Part shown: one piece after another, positions 41,997 to 51,601 of the stretch
Layout of the letters: each line of letters begins with the position of its first letter
How positions within the stretch are numbered: position 1 is the stretch's first letter
Notes under the pieces: generated by a model
Seen by the model: the letters and a program-made list of their open reading frames with translations, nothing else
Told to the model about the DNA's origin: nothing
The model's database searches: none
NCBI RefSeq assembly: GCF_001043975.1
Contig: NZ_LABY01000017.1
Location: 17,325-81,324, forward strand
Length of the DNA stretch: 64,000 nucleotides
Source of the DNA: Methylobacterium variabile
GTDB taxonomy: Bacteria; Pseudomonadota; Alphaproteobacteria; Rhizobiales; Beijerinckiaceae
Reading direction: 5' to 3'
Position numbers and translations under genes: made by a program

Positions 41997-44900
41997 TCAA
42001 TACTCCCACTCCGCCCCCACCCCCACGGCGGTGCGCCCGTCGGCGCCAGCCTCGCCCTGCACCTTGATCCGCCCGGTCACGTCGTAGGTGATGGTCGCGG
42101 CGCTGTCCTCCGGGCGGGCGCCGGCGCGCACGCCGACATTGACCCGCTCGCCGAGCGCCCGCGACAGGCCGACCGCCGCGCCGCCCTTGGTGCCGGCCTG
42201 GATGTCGAGGCTGTCGAGGCCCAGCCCCTTGCGGGCGCTCTCGAACACGTCCGGCCCGCCGGCGCCGCCGGAGAGCTGGGCCACGGCCTGCGCCAGTTGC
42301 AGCGCCTGGAACGGCGACAGCCCGCCCGAGGCCTTCTTGAAGAGGAGGCGCGACAGCACCTCGTCCTGCGGCAGCGGCGGCTCGGAGGAGATCGCGAAGT
42401 CGGGCTGGTTCGCCGGGCCGGTGACGGCGATCCTCGCCGTGACGTCGCCGGCCTGGGACTGGGCCAGGAAGTCGAGGTCCGGCGCGGTCAGGTCGCCCGC
42501 GAAGGTCAGGCGGCCGCGGCTGAAGTCGAGGCGCTGGCCGACGATTTGGATCCGGCCGCGGCGCATCGCGAAGGCGCCGTTCGCCACCGGCGCCGCCGAG
42601 GTTCCGGTGAGCCGCAGGCTCCCGCCGAGCTCCGCGTCGATGCCGCGGCCGCGCACGGTGATGCGGCCGGGGGCGTTCACGGCGACGTCGAGGGTGGCGA
42701 GGAAGGGCGGGGCCTTGCGGCCGCGGCGGGCGGGCGCGTCCCGCTTCGCCCGGGCGGCGAGGCGCGCCCGGGTCTCCGGAGGGACGTTGACGTGGCGGAT
42801 GCCGGGCAGGGGCTGCACCGTGGCGGGCAGGCGGTCGGGCACCGAGACGTCGAGGAAGACGACGTCGACCTGGCCTGTCACCCGCGGGGTGCGGGCCAGC
42901 GGCCCGGTGAGCGACAGGTTGAGGCCGGTGGTCAGCGTCATCAGCGGGCTCGAGACCAGCTCGGCCCGGTCGGCCCGGATGGTCAGGTTGCCCGGGAACC
43001 CCGCCGCCGGCTCGACCGCGACGCGGCCTTGCGCCTGCAGGGTGCCGCCGTTGCGTGTGGCGGCGGTGAGACGCTCGATCACGATCGTGTCGCCGCGGCC
43101 GGTCACCCGGCCCTGGATGTCGGTGAGGCGGACGCCCTGGAGCGGGTCGGTGAAGGTCCCGCCGGTGAGCACCGCCGCGCCGTCGACCCGCGGGGCCTGG
43201 AGCGTGCCGCCGACCCCGGCATCGACCGCGACCCGGCCGGTCAGGCGCTGGCCGCCCGCCGCCAGCATCGTGTTGGCGAGCGCGGCATCGATGGTGCCGC
43301 GGGCCCGCAGGTCCATGCTGCCGCCGGCCTCGACCGGGAGCGAGCCGGACAGGGCGAGCCGGAGCCCGCTCCCGGCCGTCACGGTGCCGTCGAGGCCGGC
43401 GCGGCCGTCGCTGATCCGGCCGGAGGCCTTCGCGTCGACCGGCGGCAGGCCGGCGGAGCGGGTCTCGGGCGTCACGAGGCGCGACAGGCTCAAGGCGTAG
43501 CGGCCCTCCGGGCTCGCGGCCGGGCCGGTCAGCACCGCCTCGCCGTCGAGAGTGCCGGACAGGGCGAGGCTCGGCGCCACGATGCGGGCCAGCGACAGGG
43601 GCAGGCTCTTCAGGCCGAGCCGCAGGTCGAGGCGCTGGCCGAGCGTGCCGTCGAGGCTGGCCCTCCCCGAGCCGGCGGCGATCGCGAGGCCCGCGACCGT
43701 CACGCCGTCATCCGCGAAGGTCAGGGTGGCCGGTCCGGCGAGGGAGAGCCGGTCGGCCCCGCGCACGGCGCTGAGGCGGGCGAGATCGAGGCGCGGAGGC
43801 TCGGCCGGGACGAGCCGGGCGGCACCGTCGAGGGAGAAGCCCCGGGCCCGGGCCTGGAGCAGGAGGTCGCTGCCGTCGGGCGCCGGCTTGGCGTCGAGGC
43901 GGACGGCCTCGATCGTCTCGGAGCCGGCGACGAGCCGGTCGGCGTTGAGCCGGCCCGCGACCCGGGGGCGCGTCCACAGGTCGGTCCCGGCGAGGTCGGC
44001 GTCGAGGCGGGAGAGCGCGACGCCGGCGCCGCGCACGCCCTCGCCGGTCGCCCGCACCCGGGCATCCTGCCGGCCGCCGGCGCGGCTGAGGGTGATCGCG
44101 GCGTCGAGGCGCCCGGCGAGGCGGGTCAGCGCCAGGGCCGAGAGGTCGTCGAGGTCGCCGGCCTTCAGCGTCACCTCGCCCTCGGCGAGGCGGGCAGCCG
44201 GATCGAGCGCGGCGTTGCCCGCGAGGCTGACCGAGCCGAGGCCGAGGCTGAGCCGGTCGAGCACCCAGTCGGCGTCGCGGCGGGCGAGGTGGAGATCGCC
44301 GGAGAGCGGCTTGCCGTCGACCCGGCCGGAGAGGGCGAGCGTCCCGTCGAGGGCGCCGGTGACGTCGGTGAGGATGGCGCGGGCCGCGAGGTCGCGGATC
44401 GGGCGGCCGAGGGCCCTGGCGTCCGGTGCCGCCAGGGTCACGGCGAGGTCCGGGCGCTCGAGCGAGCCGGTGAGGCGGGCATCGAGGCCGGCCCGGCCGG
44501 CGAGGTCGGGATCGAGGCTCGCGAGGTCGGTGAGGTCGACCCGGCCGGTCATGTCGGCCCTGGTCTCGGTGGCGCGGCCGTCGAGGGTCGCGGTCACGGC
44601 GGCCCCGGTCAGGCGCGCGGCCTGGACGGCGTAGCCGTCGGGCAGCCGGGTCAGGCGCCCGGTGAAGCGCGGCGTGCGGCCGAGCGTCCGGTCGAGGGCG
44701 GGGGTGCCGAGGAAGAGCTTCTCCGTGCTCGCCTCGACGTCGGCGGTGATGCCGGCCCGTCCGGGATCGCCGGAGAGCAGCGCCGTCACGGCGACGCGGC
44801 CGCCGAGGGGCCGGCCGGCGGCGAGGGAGAACGCCGCGAGGTCGGGCAGCTCCGCCTGGAGCGTGCCCGCCGCCATGTCGCGGCCGAGGCGGCCGGTGTA

Positions 44901-46304
44901 GCGGGCCTTCGCCGTCGGGGCTTCCAGGGTCACCGCCTCGAGGTCGGCGACGCCGTTCGGGTCGAGGCGGCCGGCGAGGCGGAACGAGGCCTTCGGGCCG
45001 ATCGCCCGCCTCAGGGCCGGGTCGGCGAGGTGGAGCCCGTCGACCTCCGCCTCCGCCGCGAGGCGGAAGGCCTGGCCCTCGGGGGTGCGCGGCAGCGGCT
45101 CGGCGACGACGTCGGCGCTCGCCCGGCCGAGGCGGCTGCCCGCCGCCGACAGGCCCGCGGCGCGCAGGCGCCCGCGGACCGCCGGGGCGTCGAGCGGTCC
45201 CTTGACGCTGGCATCGAGCACCAGGGATTCGAGGGTCGACTCGCCGGCCCGGGTGACGCCGCCCTCGGTCGGCAGCGCGCGGGCCTGCAGGGTCAGGTCG
45301 GCGGTGCGGGCCGCGTCGACGCCGCCGTTCAGCGCCAGGCGCGCGGTGCGGGAGGTGAGCTCGAACCGGTCGACCCGCACGGCGCCGTCGTCGGCAAAGC
45401 GCAAGGTGCCGTCGAGGCGGGTGGTGCCGGAGAAGACCGCGGCGAGGGGCCCGGGCATCAGGCCCTCGACCTGCGAGGCGAGGTCGAGCGTCATCCGCCG
45501 CTCCGCCCCGGCCCGGTCGATGCGGGCCCGGCCCTCGGCACCGATGCCCTCGCCGGCCCGGAAGGCCAGGGTGGCGTTCCAGGCGTCCAGCGTGCCGCTT
45601 CCATCGAGGTCGAGGGTGACCGGCGGCAGGCCGGGCAGGTTCATGAGCCGCGCCGCGAGGCCGCCGGCCGGCTCGTCGTGGGCGAGCTTCAGCTCGAGGC
45701 GGCCGCTCTCCGGCGCGTAGGCGAGCTTGATCGTGACCGTGCCGGGCTTGTCGAGGCGGCGCAGGCCGACACCGAGGTCGAGGCCCTCGCGCGGGTCGCC
45801 GAGGGTGGCCTGGCCGGCTCCGGCGATGCGGGCGCCCTCGCCGATCACCGGCTCGCCGAGGGCGAGCTCGCTCAAGGAGAAGGCCTTGACCACCACCTTG
45901 ACCGGCAGCTCGGGCAGCAGCGCCTCCTTGTCCTGCGACGGCGGGCTGGCGGAGGGCAGGGGCCGGCGCAGCACCTCGAGCCGGCCGATCTCGAGCCGGT
46001 CGATCTCGAGGCGCCGGGAGAGGAGCGCCGTGCGGCGCCAGATCAGCCGCGCCTTGTCGAGGCGCAGCCAGACGCCGTTGCGGTCGGCGATGGCGACGTC
46101 GCGGATCGTGGCGTCGGAGGAGAGCGCCCCGTCGACCGCGCCGATCGAGACCCGCGAGGTCGGGGTCGAGAGGGCGCGGGACAGGAGGTCGCCGAGGATC
46201 GTGGTCTCGCCCTCGGCCGCCTCGCCGGTGGCAGCGTGGCCGAGCCAGGCGAGGGCGAGGAGGGTGACGGCGATGGCGGCGGTGAGGAGGCGGGGTACGC
46301 CCAC
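41997..46304 (-). CDS. tamB: Translocation and assembly module protein TamB
   Basis: This giant inner-membrane-anchored periplasmic protein has 1435 residues from the GTG at 46304. A single helix (RLLTAAIAVTLLALAWLGHAATG, about 4-27) is followed by about 1000 residues of repetitive beta-strand sequence with recurring LDGxx, ADLTG and RLxG patterns. The DUF490/TamB carboxy domain follows, ending DVTGRIKVQGEAGADGRTAVGVGAEWEY. GVGAEWEY is a beta-signal-like terminus. TamB and AsmA-like proteins form hydrophobic grooves that carry phospholipids to the outer membrane. It follows tamA, separated by a 171-bp inverted-repeat element. An open frame extends upstream, but there it is only antisense composition. 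Confidence 0.9.
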   Translation of the reverse strand: MGVPRLLTAAIAVTLLALAWLGHAATGEAAEGETTILGDLLSRALSTPTSRVSIGAVDGALSSDATIRDVAIADRNGVWLRLDKARLIWRRTALLSRRLEIDRLEIGRLEVLRRPLPSASPPSQDKEALLPELPVKVVVKAFSLSELALGEPVIGEGARIAGAGQATLGDPREGLDLGVGLRRLDKPGTVTIKLAYAPESGRLELKLAHDEPAGGLAARLMNLPGLPPVTLDLDGSGTLDAWNATLAFRAGEGIGAEGRARIDRAGAERRMTLDLASQVEGLMPGPLAAVFSGTTRLDGTLRFADDGAVRVDRFELTSRTARLALNGGVDAARTADLTLQARALPTEGGVTRAGESTLESLVLDASVKGPLDAPAVRGRLRAAGLSAAGSRLGRASADVVAEPLPRTPEGQAFRLAAEAEVDGLHLADPALRRAIGPKASFRLAGRLDPNGVADLEAVTLEAPTAKARYTGRLGRDMAAGTLQAELPDLAAFSLAAGRPLGGRVAVTALLSGDPGRAGITADVEASTEKLFLGTPALDRTLGRTPRFTGRLTRLPDGYAVQAARLTGAAVTATLDGRATETRADMTGRVDLTDLASLDPDLAGRAGLDARLTGSLERPDLAVTLAAPDARALGRPIRDLAARAILTDVTGALDGTLALSGRVDGKPLSGDLHLARRDADWVLDRLSLGLGSVSLAGNAALDPAARLAEGEVTLKAGDLDDLSALALTRLAGRLDAAITLSRAGGRQDARVRATGEGVRGAGVALSRLDADLAGTDLWTRPRVAGRLNADRLVAGSETIEAVRLDAKPAPDGSDLLLQARARGFSLDGAARLVPAEPPRLDLARLSAVRGADRLSLAGPATLTFADDGVTVAGLAIAAGSGRASLDGTLGQRLDLRLGLKSLPLSLARIVAPSLALSGTLDGEAVLTGPAASPEGRYALSLSRLVTPETRSAGLPPVDAKASGRISDGRAGLDGTVTAGSGLRLALSGSLPVEAGGSMDLRARGTIDAALANTMLAAGGQRLTGRVAVDAGVGGTLQAPRVDGAAVLTGGTFTDPLQGVRLTDIQGRVTGRGDTIVIERLTAATRNGGTLQAQGRVAVEPAAGFPGNLTIRADRAELVSSPLMTLTTGLNLSLTGPLARTPRVTGQVDVVFLDVSVPDRLPATVQPLPGIRHVNVPPETRARLAARAKRDAPARRGRKAPPFLATLDVAVNAPGRITVRGRGIDAELGGSLRLTGTSAAPVANGAFAMRRGRIQIVGQRLDFSRGRLTFAGDLTAPDLDFLAQSQAGDVTARIAVTGPANQPDFAISSEPPLPQDEVLSRLLFKKASGGLSPFQALQLAQAVAQLSGGAGGPDVFESARKGLGLDSLDIQAGTKGGAAVGLSRALGERVNVGVRAGARPEDSAATITYDVTGRIKVQGEAGADGRTAVGVGAEWEY

Positions 46305-46305
46305 G

Positions 46306-46476
46306 CCCTTTCCCGGACGACCGGAGCGGAGCGGAGGGAGATCCGGGATCCAGCGGTCAGACGTCGCGAAGCGACCGTGCGTCTGCAATGGTGCTGCATG
46401 CGGAGCCGCCTCGCGGCGAGGCTCACGGCTGGATCCCGGACCTCCTTCCCCTGACGCTCCGGTCGTCCGGGAAGGG
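46306..46476. repeat. Composite inverted-repeat element between tamA and tamB
   Basis: The left arm (46306-46354) starts CCCTTTCCCGGACGACCGG and ends ATCCGGGATCCAGC. The right arm (46428-46476) starts GCTGGATCCCGGACC and ends GGTCGTCCGGGAAGGG. They are about 49-bp imperfect inverted copies. The centre holds two more stems (CAGACG / CGTCTG around GTCGC / GCGAC, and GAGCCGCC / GGCGAGGCTC). The layout matches the element between emrA and emrB. Confidence 0.85.
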
Positions 46477-46519
46477 GGGAGGGCAGGGCCCGGCTTCGCG
46501 CGTCCTCGCGACTGCATCA

Positions 46520-48526
46520 TCAGAACGCCTGACCGAGGCTGATGTAGAGGGCGACCGGCGGCTGCTTGAGCTGCTTGTCGGGGTTCAGCGGCACGGCGAG
46601 GTCGACCCGGATCGGGCCGATGCCGGTGTAGTAGCGAAGGCCTAAGCCCGCCGCGACGCGGATGCGCTCGTCGAAGTCCGGCAGGGTCCCGGCGAAGGCG
46701 GTGCCGGCATCGACGAAGGGCACGATGCCGATCGTGTCGGTGATCTTGATCCGGCCCTCGACCGAGCCCTCCAGCAGCGAGCGCCCGCCGATCGGCAGCT
46801 GGAACGGGCCGATCGGCCCGACGGTGCGGTAGGCGTAGCCGCGGATCGAGCCGCCGCCGCCGGCGAAGAAGCGCAGCGAGGCCGGGATGTCGGCGAGGCC
46901 CGCGCCGCTGATCGAGCCGAAGCCGAGGCGCGCCGCCACGATGTAGCGGGCCTCGTCGTCGAAGGCGTAGTAGGTCGACCCTTGCGCCTTGGCGATGAGC
47001 AGGTCCGGGCTGTTGCCCAGGCCCGCATAGGGCGTGAGCGAGGCGGTGACGCGCACGCCCCGCGTCGGGTCGAGCAGGCTGTCGGTCGAGTCGTAGGTGA
47101 CGCCGGCGTTGAGGCCGAGCAGCCCGTAATCGACCCGGCCCAGGGCGTCCCGGTCCGAGCCGACCCGGCCGTCGATCCCGACCTGGGCCGAGAAGGCGTC
47201 GGCGAAGCGATGGCGGAGCGCGACGGTGCCGCCGGTGGCGTCGCTGAGATAGGATTGCTGGACCTCGCGGCCGATGAAGGCGCTGGCCAGCAGGTCGTTG
47301 CGGGTGCCGAACAGGGCCGGCTTGACGAAGGTCGCGGCGAGGCGGCCGCCGAGCCCGTTGGTCTCGATGCCGGCCAGCCGCCGGCGGCGGGCGTAGAAGT
47401 CGGTGCCGAGGCCCAGATAGGACAGGTCGGCGTCGATCCGCAGGGTCTCGCCGCCGCCGAACAGGTTGCGGGCGGCCCAGTAGGCGCGCACCCCCGGCCC
47501 GTCGACGGTGGAGTAGCGGGCCGAGACGCCGACGATGTGCGGCGCGCGCTCGGTGACGTCGACGAAGACCGGCAGGGTGCCGTCGGGGTCGAGCGCCGTG
47601 CCCTCCCGCACCCGCACGCCGCCGAGGGCCTCGATGCGCGAGACCGAGCGGCGGATGTCGGCGAGCGCCTGCGGCGAGTAGGGATCGCCCGGCTCGGCGT
47701 AGATGAAGGAGCGCACCACCGCCGGGTCGAGGTCCTTCGTGCCCCGCACCGTGACGGCCCCGAGGGCCGCCTTCGGCCCCGGATCGACCACGAAGGTCAC
47801 GTCCATGGCGTGGGCGGCGTGGTCGACCACCGGCTCGCGCCGCAGCGCCTTGGCGAAGGGGTGGCCCTGGCGGCGGAAATGGTCGACGAGGGCCGCCTCG
47901 CGAGCGAGCACCGTGGCGGAGCGGGCCGGCACCTCGTCGCCGAGGCGGGTGAGGCGCGCCGGCACGGCCTCGGGCGGGAACGGCACGCCCGCGGGGTCGA
48001 GCACCACGAGGCTCCGCAGGTGGTAGAGCGGGCCCTGGTCGACACCGATGCGCACCGCGACGAGGGTCCGGTTGCGGGCGGCCTCGGCGGCGCGCACGGC
48101 GCTGCGGGCCGCCGCGTCGCCGCCCAGCACCACGTCCTCGATGCGGAAGCTCAAGCGGCCGTCGTAGTAGCCGAAGCCCCACAGGGCGTCGACGAGGCGG
48201 GTCGCGTCGGCCTCGGCCCGGCGCAGCAGGCCCTCGCCGTCGGGGGGCGCGTCGTTGCGCAGGCGGTAGAGGCTCGACGTGTCCTGGAGCGCCCGCAGCA
48301 GGTCCTCGTCCTCGACGCCCTGGAAGCGGATCGCGTAGGGCAGGGCGGCCGGGCTCGGGGCCGGGGGCGCCTCCTCGGCGCCGAACAGGCCGAAGAGGTC
48401 GAAGGCCCGGGCCGGCTCCGCGGACATGACGGCGCCGAGCGCGAGGGCGAGCCCCGCAACCCTGCCGTATCCCGTTGACGGACGCGCCCCCGGCGCGCCG
48501 CGACGCAGTCCGACCCGATACCGCAT
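46520..48526 (-). CDS. tamA: Outer-membrane protein TamA (BamA/Omp85 family)
   Basis: This is a 668-residue Omp85 protein. The signal peptide ends GLALALGAVMSAEPARA from the ATG at 48526. POTRA-like domains follow (about 60-340, for example LGAVTVRGTKDLDPAVVRSFIYAEPGDPYSPQALADIRRSVSRIEALGG). The 16-strand barrel comes next, with RFFAGGGGSIRGYAYRTVGP, which contains the lid-lock SIRGY motif, and the end PPVALYISLGQAF with a terminal Phe. It acts with TamB in outer-membrane assembly. The upstream frame continues through a 15-nt repeat but without conservation. Confidence 0.92.
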   Translation of the reverse strand: MRYRVGLRRGAPGARPSTGYGRVAGLALALGAVMSAEPARAFDLFGLFGAEEAPPAPSPAALPYAIRFQGVEDEDLLRALQDTSSLYRLRNDAPPDGEGLLRRAEADATRLVDALWGFGYYDGRLSFRIEDVVLGGDAAARSAVRAAEAARNRTLVAVRIGVDQGPLYHLRSLVVLDPAGVPFPPEAVPARLTRLGDEVPARSATVLAREAALVDHFRRQGHPFAKALRREPVVDHAAHAMDVTFVVDPGPKAALGAVTVRGTKDLDPAVVRSFIYAEPGDPYSPQALADIRRSVSRIEALGGVRVREGTALDPDGTLPVFVDVTERAPHIVGVSARYSTVDGPGVRAYWAARNLFGGGETLRIDADLSYLGLGTDFYARRRRLAGIETNGLGGRLAATFVKPALFGTRNDLLASAFIGREVQQSYLSDATGGTVALRHRFADAFSAQVGIDGRVGSDRDALGRVDYGLLGLNAGVTYDSTDSLLDPTRGVRVTASLTPYAGLGNSPDLLIAKAQGSTYYAFDDEARYIVAARLGFGSISGAGLADIPASLRFFAGGGGSIRGYAYRTVGPIGPFQLPIGGRSLLEGSVEGRIKITDTIGIVPFVDAGTAFAGTLPDFDERIRVAAGLGLRYYTGIGPIRVDLAVPLNPDKQLKQPPVALYISLGQAF

Positions 48527-49014
48527 GCCCCCCGGCCGTGCTGTGGGCACCGCCCGCCGGGGCGGTGCCGCGAAACCATTCTCACGCCACCGGCGTGCTC
48601 CGTGCCCGCCGTCGCGGGCGTCTCCAGTCGGCCCGCGATGCGCGGGCCGACGATCCGGCCTGCACGAACCGCCGCGCCCGCCCCGCGCTACCTCGTCCGC
48701 GAGCAGACGCGCGCCCAACAGATCCCGTCCCCAAATATCCCTGCCCCAAGGATCCTCCCCGAGGGTCGTGGGCATTCGTGTCCAAACCGTGTCCGTGCGG
48801 CAGGCCGATCCGGGGCCAAGCTAGAGCATAAGCGGGCGGAGCGGGAGCCGGAGAGGCCCGGAGCGGCGGCCTGATCGATCGGAAGCGGCACGCCAACCCT
48901 CTGATGCGGACGGATAGATTGTCGGTGCCCGCGGCGCGCGGTCGCGCCTGCCCCCGGCCGGGCCGGCGCGTTGAGCGTGTCCGTGCCATCCCCGCTGTCC
49001 ACAGGGTCTTGTCC
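48527..49014. other. Divergent intergenic region tamA / deacetylase
   Basis: These 488 bases contain a degenerate 15-nt tandem repeat (48707-48766) and are otherwise featureless. They must hold promoters for tamA leftwards and the histone-deacetylase-family gene rightwards. No consensus pair is clear. Confidence 0.45.
48707..48766. repeat. Degenerate 15-nt tandem repeat, 4 units, upstream of tamA
   Basis: The units are ACGCGCGCCCAACAG, ATCCCGTCCCCAAAT, ATCCCTGCCCCAAGG and ATCCTCCCCGAGGGT. In the minus-strand frame of tamA they would read as pentapeptides of the WGRDI/WGRDL kind, like the repeats at the ada and UbiA gene starts. Confidence 0.6.
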
Positions 49015-49911
49015 ATGGTCCCGGTCGTGTTCCATCCGGCCTACGAGGCCCCGCTGCCGGAGGGCCACCGCTTCCCGATGGGCAAGTACGGGCGCCTGGC
49101 CGCCGTGATCGCGGCCCGCGGCCTGGTGCCGGACGGCTTCGTGACGCCCGACCCCGCGAGCCCGGACCTGATCCGGCTCGCGCACGACGCGTCGTACGTC
49201 GAGCAGGTGATCACCGCCACGGTGCCGCGGGCGATCGAGCGGGCGATCGGCCTGCCGGTCGATGCCGGGGTGGCGCGGCGCTCCCTCGCCTCCTCCGGCG
49301 GCACGCTGCTCGCGGCGCGCCTCGCTCTCGAGGGCGGGCTTGCCGGCAGCACCGCCGGGGGGAGCCATCACGGCCGGCGGGCCTCGGGCGGCGGGTTCTG
49401 CGTCTTCAACGACGTGGCGGTGGCGGCGCTCGCCCTGAAGCGCGAGGGCACGATCCGCCGGGCGCTGGTGATCGACCTCGACGTGCACCAGGGCGACGGC
49501 ACCGCCGACTGCCTGCAGACCGAGCCCGACCTGTTCACCTTCTCGATGCATGCCGAGCGGAACTACCCCACCGACAAGGTGCCGGGCGACCTCGATGTCG
49601 GCCTGCCCGACGGCCTGACCGACGACGCGTACATGGCGGCGCTCGGGGAGCACGTGCCGCGCCTGCTCGACGGGTTTCGGCCCGACCTGGTGTTCTACAA
49701 TGCCGGCGTCGATCCCCACCGGGACGACCGCCTCGGCCGCCTGGCCCTCACCGACGACGGCCTGCGCCGGCGGGACCGTCACGTGGTCGGGGAGGCGCGC
49801 CGGCGCGGCATTCCCCTCGCGGCGGTGATCGGCGGCGGCTACGCCACCGACGTCGAGGCGCTCGCGGCCCGCCACGCCCTGGTGTTCGAGGCGATGGCGG
49901 ACCTGGCGTGA
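49015..49911 (+). CDS. Histone deacetylase / acetoin utilisation family amidohydrolase
   Basis: This 298-residue zinc hydrolase is of the arginase-deacetylase fold. VVFHPAYEAPLPEGHRFPMGKYG begins it. TAGGSHHGRRASGGGFCVFNDVA carries the His-His charge relay. ALVIDLDVHQGDGTADC carries the Zn-binding Asp and His. NAGVDPHRDDRLG carries the second Asp, and VIGGGYATD the end loop. Bacterial members deacetylate acetyl-lysine on AcuA-type targets, polyamines or other amides; the substrate here is unknown. It appears monocistronic, with the protease cassette starting about 210 bases later behind its own promoter. Confidence 0.88.
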   Translation: MVPVVFHPAYEAPLPEGHRFPMGKYGRLAAVIAARGLVPDGFVTPDPASPDLIRLAHDASYVEQVITATVPRAIERAIGLPVDAGVARRSLASSGGTLLAARLALEGGLAGSTAGGSHHGRRASGGGFCVFNDVAVAALALKREGTIRRALVIDLDVHQGDGTADCLQTEPDLFTFSMHAERNYPTDKVPGDLDVGLPDGLTDDAYMAALGEHVPRLLDGFRPDLVFYNAGVDPHRDDRLGRLALTDDGLRRRDRHVVGEARRRGIPLAAVIGGGYATDVEALAARHALVFEAMADLA

Positions 49912-49980
49912 GTGGATCCGGATTGCGCCGATCGCAAGGATCCGGCGGATACGTGCAAGCATTATTGATATGAAGAAGAC

Positions 49981-50010
49981 TTGCGCTTCGCCTTAAAATG
50001 TTGGCATAAT
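49981..50010 (+). promoter_or_regulatory. Candidate sigma70 promoter of the protease cassette
   Basis: TTGCGC (49981-49986) and CATAAT (50005-50010) are separated by 18 bases, in an AT-rich island (about 49955-50015) that contrasts with the GC-rich surroundings. It lies about 110 bases before the protease start. Confidence 0.5.
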
Positions 50011-50121
50011 TTACAAGCGCAATTTCCGCGGAATTCGTGACGCCGATTCCATTCGCCGCGACAAACATCAACGTCACAGAGAATGATGTGCCCGCGGCGA
50101 GACACGAGGGAGGGATCAATC

Positions 50122-51504
50122 ATGGCACGACGCACGCGCCGCTCGTCGGCATCCGGCGCTCAATCGGAGAATGTAACGACACCGACATCGACGGATCTCA
50201 CGCCGGGCATCCTCATCAGCTTCAAGCCGGGAGCATCGAAGGAAGCCTTGTCGCTTCTGAGCAATACCGCCGGCGTCAAGAACGTTGCCTATTCCAATGA
50301 ATTCTCGGACAGTGCGGTCGACCTGGCGCAGGTCGCGCAGGCCGGCATGGTCGTCTTCGACACGCTCGGGATCGCCGTCATGGACGCGGATCCCGACCAG
50401 GAAGCCGCCCTCGCCCCGCTGGCCACCGCCGACAACGCCCTGGCGATCATCGAGCCGGAGCCGATCTTCTTCGCGTTCGGCAGCGGTCCGCCGGCGGATT
50501 TCGAGGCGTATTTCCGCGGCTACAAGGACGCGGTCGACCACCTCTACGAGAAGCTGCTCGCGGATTCGTCGGTGGTCAGCGAGGCGGCCGGCGGGACCGG
50601 GCAAGGCTTCCGGGACACGGAGCAGGCAACCTGGGGCCTCACCGCCACCGGCGTGGCCAGCGCCCGGTCGAGCGGGCGCGGCGTGCGCGTCGCGATCCTG
50701 GATACCGGCTTCGACCTCGACCATCCGGATTTCCGCGGCCGGCAGATCACCGACCGCTCGTTCATCGCCGGGCAGGCGGTCTCCGACGACAACGGCCACG
50801 GCACGCACTGCGTCGGCACGGCCTGCGGCCCGCGCAGCCCCACCAAGGGCCGCCGCTACGGCATCGCCCACGAGGCCGAGATCTTCGTCGGCAAGGTCCT
50901 GTCCAACCAGGGCTCGAGCCTGGGCCGCTCGACGCTCGCCGGGATGGAGTGGGCGGTGACCAACCAGTGCCACATCGTCTCGATGTCGCTCGGCAGCCGC
51001 GTCGCGCCCGGGCAGACCTACCTGAACGCCTTCGAGAGCATCGCCCGCGAGGCCCTGCGCCGGAATACCCTGATCATCGCGGCCGCCGGCAACGACAGCC
51101 GGCGCAGCCAGAACAAGGTCTGTCCCGTCGGGAGCCCGGCCAACTGCCCGTCGATCATGGCCGTCGGTGCCGTCGACCGCTTCCTGCGCACTGCCGACTT
51201 CTCGAACGGGTCGACCAATCCCGACGGTCGGGTCGACATCGCGGGTCCCGGGGTCGACATCTATTCGAGCGCACCGGAGCCCGCCGCGACGCCGCAACCG
51301 CCCTACTTCCGGACCTGGTCGGCCCAGTACGACACGATCAGCGGCACCAGCATGGCCACGCCCCATGTGGCAGGCATCGCGGCCCTGCTGCGCCAGGAGA
51401 ACCCGGGGCTGACGGCGGGCGGCCTGTGGCGCCTGCTGGTCGCGAAGGCGCGGACCCTGCCGCAACCCTCGGGCGACGTGGGGGCGGGCCTCGTCCAGAT
51501 CTGA
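50122..51504 (+). CDS. Subtilisin-like serine protease (S8 family)
   Basis: This 460-residue protease carries the full S8 triad: D194 in AILDTGFDLDHPDF, H226 in DNGHGTHCVGT and S410 in SGTSMATPHVAG. The oxyanion Asn is in AAAGNDS. The first 150 residues look like an I9-type pro-domain (PGILISFKPGASKEALSLLSNTAGVKNVAYSNEF... ending DNALAIIEPEPIFF). There is no Sec or Tat signal; the start is basic (MARRTRRSS). It may stay in the cytoplasm or leave by a non-classical route. GGGAGGGA lies about eight bases before the ATG. It heads a three-gene cassette with a separate inhibitor-like gene and a short peptide gene. Confidence 0.9.
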   Translation: MARRTRRSSASGAQSENVTTPTSTDLTPGILISFKPGASKEALSLLSNTAGVKNVAYSNEFSDSAVDLAQVAQAGMVVFDTLGIAVMDADPDQEAALAPLATADNALAIIEPEPIFFAFGSGPPADFEAYFRGYKDAVDHLYEKLLADSSVVSEAAGGTGQGFRDTEQATWGLTATGVASARSSGRGVRVAILDTGFDLDHPDFRGRQITDRSFIAGQAVSDDNGHGTHCVGTACGPRSPTKGRRYGIAHEAEIFVGKVLSNQGSSLGRSTLAGMEWAVTNQCHIVSMSLGSRVAPGQTYLNAFESIAREALRRNTLIIAAAGNDSRRSQNKVCPVGSPANCPSIMAVGAVDRFLRTADFSNGSTNPDGRVDIAGPGVDIYSSAPEPAATPQPPYFRTWSAQYDTISGTSMATPHVAGIAALLRQENPGLTAGGLWRLLVAKARTLPQPSGDVGAGLVQI

Positions 51505-51601
51505 GATCCGTGAACGGGTTCGCGTGGGCCGGCGTTGATATGGTATGCCGTGGTCGGGCCCGCGGGAGGGCAGCCCCGTCCCGCGCTATAGGAGATGTGC
51601 C

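Noticed and set aside
41901..46454. A plus-strand open frame of about 1500 codons opposite tamB
   Set aside because: It is the antisense of the tamB coding sequence. Its product is a monotonous Gly/Ala/Arg/Glu string without domains, as expected for the complement of GC-rich codons.
46305..48182. The tamB frame stays open upstream through the tamA gene, suggesting a 2061-residue protein
   Set aside because: The upstream part is a second frame of tamA with low-complexity Arg/Pro/Gly sequence. The signal-anchor helix right after the GTG at 46304 marks the true start, and tamA in the other frame has strong Omp85 motifs.
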